Source: Shinisaurus crocodilurus
Taxonomy: Eukaryota; Chordata; Lepidosauria; Squamata; Shinisauridae
Length of the DNA: 64,000 bases
Direction: 5' to 3'
Assembly (NCBI GenBank): GCA_021292165.1
Contig: CM037877.1
Span: 84,971,691-85,035,690, forward strand
Numbering within the stretch: the first letter of the stretch is position 1; each line of letters begins with the position of its first letter. The notes under the pieces were generated by a model. The model was not told the origin of the DNA. It was given only the letters and a program-made list of their open reading frames with translations, and made no database searches. A program made the translations under genes and the position numbers. Below, one piece after another: positions 14,501 to 26,500 of this stretch.

Positions 14501-17500
14501 CCAAGACTCTAGGTGCTTGGGAAAGTGGAGAGGTGTGAGCCACCCCATTTCCGGGAGCATGGAGCTTTGACCACTGTCAAAACTCAGGCTTCCTTTTAAA
14601 ATGGGGATTTTGACATGGCTAATCAGGGTTTTGGCAGGGATATATGCATATACATATGTATATATCCCAGTCAGAAAACCCTGGGTAGCCCTGTCAAAAA
14701 AAACCATTTTAAAAGGAAGCCTGAGTTTTGACAGCTAGCTGTACACCCCCTTTTGCGAGCAGAGATCAATTGTGGTTATGCTTTCCCTTGAAAGTTCACC
14801 GTTTGAGAGGTGTCAAGAGTGCAAAGTAAAAAATGGACCTCTTTGCAGCCTCTCTGGGTCAATGCCCATGCTTGGTGCCTGCTGCACTTTGACAGACGAC
14901 ACCTCCCAGGACATTGCCCAGGCGAGGCTTCTCATTTCAGACCCCCGCAAGTGTGCGCCTCTGCAGTTGTACAAGTCTATTTTTTTTTTAAAAAAACGTA
15001 ACAAAAAAATTGTGCAAATTTCTTGTGCTTAAAAAAAGGGGGGTGGCAAACCAATGTCAGCCCTTCCAATGTGCTGCTTGGGCACTTTGGAGGGGCTGTC
15101 ACTGGCTGTCAACTTGAAGACCGCAAAAGGCAATCTCTGGAAAAAAAAGTGGAAAGGGGGGGAAAACCCACAGCGAGCGAAAGAGTGCTTGCAATTGCAG
15201 CAGGGAGAGGAGACAAGGTGGCTTTAGCTGCCACGTCCCCTGGGATACCGGCTGGAGGACTGAGGAGGAAGGAGGGGGGAGACAACCCACGGTGAGTCCA
15301 ATTGTCTTTCGGGCACAGCATAGGTTGTTCTGTGAACAACCAACCCACTGTTAGTTATTCACAGGGTGGTCTAGTACAACATGCAAACCCACCCAGAGTC
15401 TTTTCCAGCCCTATCTAGAGATTCCAGGGATTGAACTTATTTTTTTGGCTGTTTTTCCTATCAAAATTACTAGCCATCCCTAAACTGCTTTTCCTCCTGT
15501 GGGGTTCCAGATGCATACTTTTGAGGGAGATTCACCTTTTATACTCTTCTAAACTGTGAACAATTATTCTAATGAAATTAAATGTATGAGACAATGCACA
15601 TGTATATACAGAAAAGGAAGAAATGTTTGTTTGTTTATTTATTTATTTATTTAATACTTATTTAATATGTTGCACTGTTGTAAACCACAGTAGGAAATGT
15701 GTTACAGAGATGCAGAGAAAAATTAGAGATTTTTTTTCAATTAGAGAAAAAAAATCATATTCTTTTGTAATTCATCATTAACCCTCGCAAAACCTTAAAA
15801 AGTGATCCTTACCTTGAGATACATTTTGTTCTGGTGGACCATTAACAGCGTCTGCAACATCTGCTATTTGAAATGTACCTTCCTAAACAGAGAATTAACA
15901 GTATTTAAATAAATATAAATAGGGAAATAATAGGAAGTTAGACAGGTTCACACTTTATAAGATTTACACATAAAGGCATATAAGCAATTTTCTAATGAAG
16001 AGGACAATTTAACAGCTCTTCAGTGTCTCAATGAAATAGACATCTACCCTTCATCCAGACCAACACATATTAAAGAGGCAACAAGCACGTCATTCTTGGG
16101 CCATATGTGGAGGGGTTTATAAGAAACTAGGCAAAAAAGCCCAAATTCTATTATTAAAAACCCAATTATCTTTATTATTAGAATGAGTTGTGCAAACAAG
16201 GAAGAGTACCTCATCCTGAAGGGGGGAAAATTACATGTTCTAATTAAAAATGTCTACCGGTAATTAAATATATCCTACATTTTTAGAAGTTCAGATAACT
16301 AGCAAGTTTATTTAAAAATGGAGGATAATATTTTAAATCTTATCAGCTTCAAATGTCACACTCGGATTTAAGAAGTATCTACCAGAGATGCATATAATCC
16401 AATTGGGTTAAACATCTTTCATTCCCGTTTTAACAACTTTGATTGATGTTAAAACCTAAATATATTTGTCCTTACTAAAAGCAATTTCAATAGTCTGAGG
16501 TATGAGATGGTTTATCCTGGACTACTGTGAAAGCACATTAAGCTGGTGGAATCCAGTAAATAGTACCTGCTCATGACTCATCTGGTTCACCACAGCTTCG
16601 TAAGGAGGTGGGGGATCAAGTGGGCAGAAAACCTCAACTCCTTTAATTCTGGCTCCATAAATATGTGGTAATGGAATGACATCAGAACCCAGAACCCTAG
16701 GAGAAACAGTATGCATCAACTATACAAAATCTCTTGACACTTCTACTAAAGGTGCTCCCAAAGAACTCAGTGACCATAACAACAGATTTCATGGGGGGGG
16801 GGGGGCAGAAGAGCAATTTCTATAACACTCTTTCAAGAATCTTTATTTATTTATTTATTTATTTATTTATTGCATTTATACCCCACTCTTCAGCCAGAAA
16901 AGGCTCTTAGAGTGGCTTACAAAGATTAATAAGAAGACAGTCCCTGCCCTCAGGCTCACAATCTTCACAAGGACTTTAAAACAACTCAGCTACGAACTAT
17001 TCTCTGTGAAGAAAGAATTGTGCCAAAGCATCTTAATACTGAATCCAGTTAAAGGATAGATGACCCAAATATTTAATATCACCACTCAACTAAATGAATG
17101 CTGGAAGTTAGACACACGATCCTAGATACCCATAGCATGGGAAATAGAAAACACACATACATAGCCAGAAACGTTCTGAATTTTAAGCAAACTACACAAC
17201 ATGCACTCAGTAGAGGGCTAGCAGGGAAGGAATCTATAATGCCAGTTAGTGAGTCCCTCCCACAGAACTCACTGCTAAAGTTCTTTTTTTTTTTTTAATT
17301 AATTATTATTTTTAAATTTTGATGCTTAGTTGCAGGTATGTACAGTCATCTCTATTGCCACAAAGCTAACTCTAGATCAGGTAGTGTCAGAACCCAGTGC
17401 AGTGATCATGAAAAATTCATGAAATCTATTGCTGACATGCTGCAAATGGTTATCTGTGAATACATTCTAGGTTTTCTTTACAGAAATGCAAACCATGCGA

Positions 17501-20500
17501 AGACTCCATTTTTATGTGCCTACTGTGTCTCGTAAATGTCAGTTTTGATTGCATGTAATTATTCTAGCATTTAACATTTCCTACTATATTTAACATTCCC
17601 TGCCCTGTTTATCACTGAACAAAACAAACATGAGGATAAATGACCTTCAAAGCAAGCATTTCCCATTAGACTTTGCTTAATGAGTTTGGGTTTTTAAGTG
17701 GATATTTAATTGATTACACACATTTCCAGATGCTGGGAATTTGAAAACAGATACCTTATCATTATGCAATTTAGCCACTGATTAATAAATGCCTCTTATA
17801 TACTGTCCTAATAAGAATGTATTACATCCTGATTTTAGGGGTTAAGTGGGAGATTCTCTGAAAAGGAATTGGGTAATCTAATAACTTGCTGTAAGTTTTA
17901 AAATGTATGGGTTATACAGTTACAATAAGTTTAGCGAATTCTGATTACACTAAGTAATCAAGTATGAGTTGTTTCCTGTTTCTACATTTCACTAACAGGT
18001 CAACAGAGACTGTGTTCCCATGATCTCATCTTCCTCCGACACACAACACATACAAAGTGGTAACCAGAGCTGAGGACTCTGCAGCCTCAGGACCAGAAGG
18101 ACCTTCTGGTCACTCCATCCACCCCCATTTCTCTCTGGTAAGTAACACAAAGTGGGCTGGTGGTACAAAGATCCCTCATCTGCAACATGAAAGCTATGAT
18201 AGGGTGGGTCCCAAGGCATGGCAGTGATATCATCACTGTTTACTATGGCCTACAGCAGGGGTCCCCAATGAGGTGCCCCGCCCGTTTCTCAAATTCCCAA
18301 ATGTGCCTATGGGTCCAAAAAGGTTAGCAACCCCTGACCTACAGGCTTCTAGGCATCACCACAGCAACCCAGAGGCTGTTCCATACTTATTTCAGACCAA
18401 ATGAAATCTAGTCTAAAATGCAGCCATAGAGGTTGAACTCTCAAAATAAAGGGTTTTGTAGAATTCACCAGCAAATCTAACAACAACAAGGCTGGTGAAA
18501 CTGAGCAAATATATAGAGTTGGATACAAAGAGCCCCTTTCTTGCACTATACTTCAGCACAAGAAATAAGATAACATGCAGAAAGACGCTTTCAATCCAAC
18601 TCATTTGTCCTTATCAAAACGACTCTAAACCAGTTTATTTTAGGTTCACAAGAGAAGCTAAGCTGGTATTCAATTTTCCCAGAGTTGTAAATTGAATCCA
18701 ATCACATGAGAGGCCATCACATTTTCCGAGCATTCAAACTACATTTCCTGTTGCTAAAAAGGATGAGTTGTTTTGTTTGGTTGTTGTTTTTTTAGTAAAG
18801 AACACTCCCATTTGTCTTCTTCTATATACTTTCAGGAGTGCTTTGGGCACCGGTTTGCTAGTGCCAGTGACACCACTGATAATCAGTACCAGTGTCTTCT
18901 CTTTAAACAAACAAACAAACAAACAAACAAACACATTATTTTCCTGAAGACAGTCAAGTATTTCTCCTGTAAGGGCGGGGAAATTATTATTTTTGTCTGT
19001 ACCTTTTGTAATCTGCTTTGAGTGTTTTAAATCAAAAAGTGGAGTGCGAACAATATGATCAAAAAGATACAAGAAAAAATTAGACACCAATAAATAGATT
19101 GACGTAACATGTACATTAAAAAACAGCAACAGAAAACATTTAAAAGTATATTAGCTCCCAAAAAGGATAGGAGGAGGCCAAGCCAAGCTTGATGCTGCTG
19201 CCTCACCATGCCAGTCTCCCATGCCCCACACAAGGAGCCTGGCTGGTGCCTAGCCTACCCCTTGGTTTCCCTTGCTTTTCTGCCTCCATAGATTTACCTG
19301 GTTAATTCAAATAGGTTTTTGAAATTCACCTCCCCTCTCCACTACCTGTTCAGCCCGGCTTCCTACTTCCCAAGGTTACATCTTGAAAGAGCCCCTGTAT
19401 GAGTTTGTACTGAAGTGAGAATTTCATTTGGTATGGCATTTCTCTTCACAGTATTACACTCATGGGAGAAGTTGCACCTGGTGGAGTTTTCCTTTTCTGT
19501 GAATCTCCTCAAAGGTACAGGAACCTTCTCTACTCTGGATCTGGAAACCTTGGTCTGTATTGGTTCTAGGCTCATTGTCCTCTGGCATCCAAAGCTCTTT
19601 TGCTTACAGTGTTGTCATTTTTTTCTGGCCTTACTCTTGTTACTTCTTCAACAATAAAACTTTCCCCATTAATTTAGATCCCTGGCAGGAAATGTTCTTG
19701 TATCAGGCTGCTCTTATAGGCATAAAAACCGAGCAAGAGGGATGGAAAAAAATGACCCCCTTGCTTGTAACATTATCCTCCTGTTCCTCAGCCCTCTATA
19801 GGATTGTTACTTTCTCTGCACTTTAAAAAGCTGCATGACAGGCAGGACAGTAACAGTTACAACTGTCCTCATTTCTCCACTGAAGAAAAACGGCAGCTTT
19901 TACATTTCTGCCAATCAGTCTTTAAAAGCACAGTTCTGACAGAAGAAAAGGTGGAAATTCTAATCTTGTGCATAATTTGTCCCCATCTTATCTTTTCCTT
20001 GGCCCTTTCTTTTGCCTCCACCATTGTTTCCTCAACCATCTGATTTCCTTCCTGTTATTTCTACCCTGCTTCATTCAGCCATCCAATTAATTTATTATGT
20101 TATATAATAGCATAATAAATTATGTTATTTATTATGCCGCCCTATAACAAAATGTTCTTAAGGTGACACAGACACAATAAAACAGGTGAAAATCAACAAT
20201 GATAAATAATACAATAAAGATTTTAAAGGTCTGAAAAAATTTAAATCACAAATCTAAAATCCTACCAGCATCTGTTACACAGTACTCTGGTCATCGTCCC
20301 ACCCACCACACACACACCTTTCTGCTACCAATATGGCCCTTAGCGAGTTTGCTAGCTCTCCTTTCCTCAGTTCCCTGACTTTTTTTTTTCAGGCCTCTGA
20401 CTGCTCTTCCCTTAATTTCTTTTATCTCACTACACCAGTTATTTTTCCTGTCCCTGCCTTAGCTCTAGGCTTCCTATCTCCTTGGACTTCTTCTCAACCT

Positions 20501-23500
20501 TCATCTTCAACACAGTTCCCTCTATCCCAGAGCCAATGGGAGGTTTTATTTCCAGCCAAAGTGACTGCTCACATTCCTCAAAGGAGATCACCTTTCAAGA
20601 TTTCATGCTTGGTTGTACTCCTAGCATCTAGAATGTTAAGGAGTGTTCATACGTCCTTTCCACACCAATGCACCTGCTGGCTACACCTCCTAGCAGCTCC
20701 ACATTAGCACATTATTATAGATGGACTAAAGGCTCATCATGACAACAATCCATGACTGTTGGCAAACCTGCATCCTGAGTGTCATACACTCCCCCATCTT
20801 ACTCAGCTTTCTTTTTTACTTTTCTGTGCTTTGCTTGGTATGCCTCTCTTTAGGCTTCTCGGATATCACAGTGGCCTTCAGTTATTCTTGCAAATGAGCT
20901 GTGTGACCCTAGATTTATAAGGTGGGTCCCACATATCACAAGGCATAGGCCTGCCACTGACTTAACTGCTGTGATATCACAGAGGACTTGGAAACCTTGG
21001 AGAATTACTTAGAGCAAGAAGGACACCCTTTCCTTTTGAAGTGTAGGATCAATAGGCAATTTTGGGCTCAATTAAATGCTGAATTTTATTTATACCATGG
21101 ACGTTCAAATGATGCATTGGATGTGCACATTAAGCGAAGAGTTTTTTGTAATATTTCTCCATAAACAGAGAACATTTGCTACTTATGGTGGTAGGGTCTG
21201 CCATAACTATGTTGTTTTCTAACATTGAAGGTAGGATGGTGAATAGTTAGGAAAATGATTAGCAGCAATAATAAACCTATTTTTTTCTTGCCAAACTCAT
21301 GTTCCTAGAGGTGACAATGCAGAATTCTTCCAACCCCAACAAACTGTAAAATAACACAACACAACCTACACACTTGCCCTCTGACAAAACTTGCAATTCT
21401 ACTCTATCACAAAATTATGTACTCACCCTCAACCCTAATAAAGTATTCACTTTGTTTTCCTTCTTTCTTATTCTCATATGGAAGCTCTTGTACAAGCCTT
21501 AACGTTACTACTGTTATCTTAATTAGCAATTACGTAATTAGTATTTTCATTACTGGTAAGACAGCAAGATTGCAGGTAGCAGTGAAATGCTCAGCATGTA
21601 TAAAACAAAGTGTTTGTATATAGCTTGCTTACTTCAGTGCCTGGTAAAAACTGAATGCCTAAACATAATTTGTTTCAAGTGGAATTGATTTGGCCTCAAA
21701 ATGACAAGTGTTTAAGGCAGGGATGGAGAACATGTGGCCCTCCAGATGTTGCAGGACTGCAACTCCCATCATCCCTCACTTTGGCTATGCTGGCTAGGGC
21801 TGATGGAAGTTGCAGTCCTACAACATCTGGAGGGCCACACATTCACCATCCCTGGTTTAAGAGGATTAAGTTGAAATCCAGGACATCCAAGGTAGCTGCC
21901 TCTGAAACACTACCTGTTCCATGGGCAGGACCAGCTAGACAGGTAGAGCTGAGAGATCTCAATTCATAGATGAGGTGTTGTTGTTGGAAGGAGGGGTTTG
22001 GATTCATTAGGTACTGGGGGATATTTCGTGACAAGCTTGGCCTGTACAAATGGGACAGGCTCCATTTGAATTGGAGTGGAACTAGACTTCTCATGCTTAA
22101 TATTTAGAAAGGCTGCAGAGCAGCTTTTAAACTGATCACTGGGAGACAGGCAGCAGGAGTTGGAAAGTATCCAGTTTGGGATGAATCATCCCTAGGGGAT
22201 GAGGGTAAAAATGTTTCTGACTGTCCAAATGGCGACAGGGTAGTACCAGGACAATGAGTGTACCAGTAGGACATGATAGCCAGTCAAAGAGCCATGGGAG
22301 CAAATGTACATGCCAGAGAAATTTGGAGAGAGATACCATATATAGGTGTTTATATGCTAACGCTAGAAGCATCTGAGTCAATATGTGGCAACTGGAGCAC
22401 TTAGTTTAAAAATAAACATAGATATAGCGGGCTGTTAAGGTTCTGCTACTGCAGGGACCCCTTGACCTGCCTTTGGAAGATCTCTGCCTCTTCTCAAAGC
22501 TTCTCCCATTCCAGGAGATCAAATCCTTTGCCTGTTTCTTTCCTGTTCCCAGTAGCATGAGAATAGACTTCAGGCGCGGTGAATAAGACACTCCAACAAC
22601 TCAGGGTAAACAACAACACTTTACTTATTGCATTAGGGTATTTATATAATAGAGCAGTTATAATTCAAAAGCAAGTATGATAAAATTAAACAGACAAATA
22701 ACACAAGGTTCTCTAACTTAACTTCAGTCTACCTCTCTCCTCTGCAGTCAGTCTGGCTCTAGCTGACCACACCCCACACAAATAAAGCCCTCCCAGGATT
22801 GGAAGGTTATAACCATGTGACCCTGAACAGGAGAAATAATACTTACACTTCTATTGGGTGAACTGAAACTCACAAACGCCCTCTCCCATCCTGAAATGTT
22901 TGGGCCTTCAGGCTTCAACTAATTTAGGGAAGTGTTTAGGCCTACAGGCTTCAACTAACCTAAGCCTGTGTAGGCCTCAATCCTTCACACGGGCATAATA
23001 GAAACCTGGTGGAATGGAAAAAATTAGGAGGGGTATGGTTTGCCTCTGGATAAAACGCTATAGGAAGGGCAGGAAAGGGTGTACTGGAGGCAGTGTCAAT
23101 CTGTAGTCAAAATGAACTAGGAATTACAAATGGAGCAGACTCCTCCACAGAATTGTTGTGGGGTAAAATGCCAAACCCCAAAGTAATTTAGCACTAGAGA
23201 CGTATTATCGATCCTCTGACCAAAATACTGAGGGTGATCTTGAGATAAAGAATGAAATCAATGAGGCATGCAAAGGGGGGGGGACTGCTCTAGTAATGGC
23301 CAACTTCAGTTACCCTCAGATAGACTGGGTAAATGCATGTTCTGGTTACAGCGAAGTGGTAAAATTTCTAGATACCCTAAATCAGGGATTCCGAACACGG
23401 CGCCCAAGGGAACCTCCAATGGCACCTGCGAAGCTCTCCCTTCCTTCTTGGGGGAGAAAAATCAATTAAAAAAACTATAGAACTTTCCGAAGCAGTCTCA

Positions 23501-26500
23501 GCTCAGGCGCAGAGCCCATATGTGTGATGCACAGAGACCACGAAGAAGAACCTGGAAAACATTAGGGCAGCCTTCTTTCTCTTTCTAGCCTCTAGTCTCG
23601 CTCTTTCTCTCCCCTCTATTCCTTTGCCTTGCTATTTTCCCTTCCCTCCCAGCCTCTAGCCTTGCTATTCTCTCCGCCTCTTTGCCTCACTGTTTCTCCC
23701 CCTCCTAGCCTTTCGCCTTACTCTTTCTCTACACCTTTGCCTTGCTGCTTCCCCTTCCCAGCCTTTAGCTTTGCTATTTCTCTCCCCACCTCTTTGCCTT
23801 GCTGCTCTAATCTTGCTCTTGCTCTCCCCTCTCCCCCTTTGCCTAGACATTTCCCCCTCCCTCCCAGCCTCTAGCCTCACTATCCTCCCTTTGCCTCACT
23901 GTTTCTCCCCCTCCTAGCCTCTCATTTGCCTTGCTGCTTCCCCCTCCCAGCTTTGCTATTTCTTCCCACTTCGGTTATGCCCCCCTCCCAACCTCTAGTC
24001 TTGATCTTTCTCTCCCCACTACCTTGCCATTTCCCCATCCTTCCCAGCCTAACCTCACTATTTATCTCCCCCACCACTTCTTTAGCTCACTTTTGACTAG
24101 TCAGGCCCCCACGGCAGTCATTATGTGACTAGCCACATCCTCCGTGGGAGTCATTTCGTGGTGGTGTTCACAACAGTTTCTCAAATTCCCAAATGTCCCC
24201 ATAGGTCCAAAAACGTTGGGGGGGGGGGGCTGCCCTAAATAACTGAACCACAGAACGATTGGTCATGGAACTAACCTTGCCCTTGCTGCCATCCTCCAAA
24301 ACTCCCTCAGAGGAGGCACTTGGAGGAGGGCCTCAGATGTTGATCACAGTGTCTGGATAGGTTCATATCAGCAGAAGTGCTCCATCGGGTATTGCAGTCC
24401 TGAGTTGTGTACGGAACACTCACCCCAGTGAGGCCCACCTGGTGCTGGTGCCAGATTAAGACTTTCCTCTAGTCCCAGGAATTTGACAGCATTAAGGTTT
24501 TGAATGGGTCCTGAGATTTACTATTGATTGTTTTAACATTGTTATATTTTTGTATGATGGTTTGATATTATATATTTTTAGGGTTTTAATCTTTGTGAGC
24601 CACCCAGAAAGCTTTGTTTGTTGGGCGGTATAGAAATGTAATAAGTGGGGCGGGGGGGGGGGGGGATGAAATAAGTTCCATGTTAGGGATAATTAGGAAA
24701 GGGATCAAAAATAAAAGTGCCAATAGCCTAATGTCTTTATACAAATCTAAGATGTGATCATACTTTGAATACTGTGTGCATCTGTGGTCACTGAATTTCA
24801 AAAAGGATAATGTAGAGCTGGAAAAGTTGCAGAAAAGGGCAACTAAAATGATCAAGGGTCTGGGACATGATAGAGGTGTATAAAATTACACCCGGTGTGG
24901 ACGGAGATAGTGGATAGAGAAGTCGTTCTCCTTTTCTCACAATATGACCCAAGGTCATTCAATGAAGCTGAACGGTGGGAGATTCAGGACAGACTAAAGG
25001 AAATACTTCTTCACATAGCACATGGTCAAACTATGGAATTTGCTACAGCAAGATGTAGTGATGGCCACCAACTTAGATGGGTTTAAAAGATTAGACAAAT
25101 TCATGGAGGATAAAACTATCAGTGGCTACTAGTTATAACAGCTATATGCCAAGATCAGAGGCAACATGCCTCTGAATATCAGTTACTGTACTGTGGAACA
25201 ACAGGATATAACTATTGCCCTCATATCCTGCCTGTGGGCTTCCCTTATGCATCCTGGCTCTGGGAAACAGGATGCTGGACTAGATAGGCTTTGGTCCATT
25301 CTGCACAGCTTTCCTTATGTTTACATCCTTATGTTCTTTTTCCTACATAGTGATACTGTGCATGGAAAGTATCCATTGGTGACGAGACTCTAAGACTGTT
25401 TAACATCCAGGTTAGGCTATGGGAATTGTCAAGTATGTAATACCAAAATGAAGACAAATTCCACTGGATGAATGACTTACCAAGAACATGCCCTGTTCTA
25501 CACTATTACCATTTCCTCCTCCAAACCTGCCATAAAATTTTACTAAGCCATAATGCCTTCAGAACATCCATTTGTTATCTCTATTTCAATGAGATAGAAC
25601 CTTCTCTTCCTTCTTTCCCCTTTCCTTCATATTTCATAGATTTCATAGATCATAGAGCTGGAAGGAGCCTACAAGGCTATCGAGTCCAACCCCCTGCTCA
25701 ATGCAGGAAACTAGAGGAGGGGTCTCCCATCCAAGTAATAACCAGGCCTGACCCTCCTTAGCTTTCCACACTCAGACAAGCTGAGTCAGCGTGAGCCACA
25801 GTTCCTCATTCCTATTTTTATGAAAAGTGCCCAAAGCCTCAAGTTTTTGGAATTATTTGTTATTATTTTATGTATAGCACTCTGATTCCAAGTGGCAAGA
25901 AAGAGGGTAAATATACAAATATTTATTCTTCACATACTTTGAAGACAAATTAAATAGGGAAGCCAACAAACCACACACATACTTGACAAAACTGTATCAC
26001 TTCATGATAACCACAATTAGGCAAGAGCAATCTCCTCTCCTCACACATCCCCAAAACACTGATTCTTCTCCTCTTTGAATCTTTTAATCGCCAGTTTAGG
26101 AATATCTTTTTTACATGCTTAGCTCTGTCACAAAAACCCTGTCTTAAAAGAAACCCTTACTTTTGACAGCTGTCAAAAGTAAGTGCTCCAGTAAATGGGA
26201 TGGGATGAATTTTACCACTTTCCTGAGCACCTACAGGCTCAGGAAAGGGCGCAAAAGTTGGAGGATGCTAAGAACTTTCAGGTCCAATTGTAAAACCTGG
26301 AGGATCTCACTACGAAGTGGATGATGTAGTCACCACCCCCTTTCAGAAGCAAGGATCTTCTCGTAGCTTTTGACAGCTGTCAAGTGAAAGCAAAGTAACA
26401 TATTTGAAACCTGGCTTTGTCAATGTCCATGGATGGTGCCTGCATTGACAGCAGGCATTTACCAGGACATGAACCAGGCAAGGCTTAGCATTTAGGGTAG

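Larger units (their letters stand above)
6599..15812 (-). other. ENTREP1 intron 8
   Basis: 9.2-kb intron holding LINE fragments, two hAT MITEs and a copy of the TTGACAGCTGTCAA family (listed separately). The GC-rich 7270-7890 part contains overlapping short ORFs on both strands and partial internal repeats (GGAGAGTGGC...CTTC twice). I see no gene in it. Confidence 0.85.

Noticed and set aside
20333..20707. 124-codon plus-strand ORF in ENTREP1 intron 6
   Set aside because: Low-complexity Ser/Phe/Leu/Pro content from C/T-rich DNA; no motif and no splice or homology support.
23570..24100. CRISPR-like or coding tandem repeat
   Set aside because: The units are irregular C/T-rich sequence without spacers, inside a eukaryotic transposon; not CRISPR and no conserved frame.
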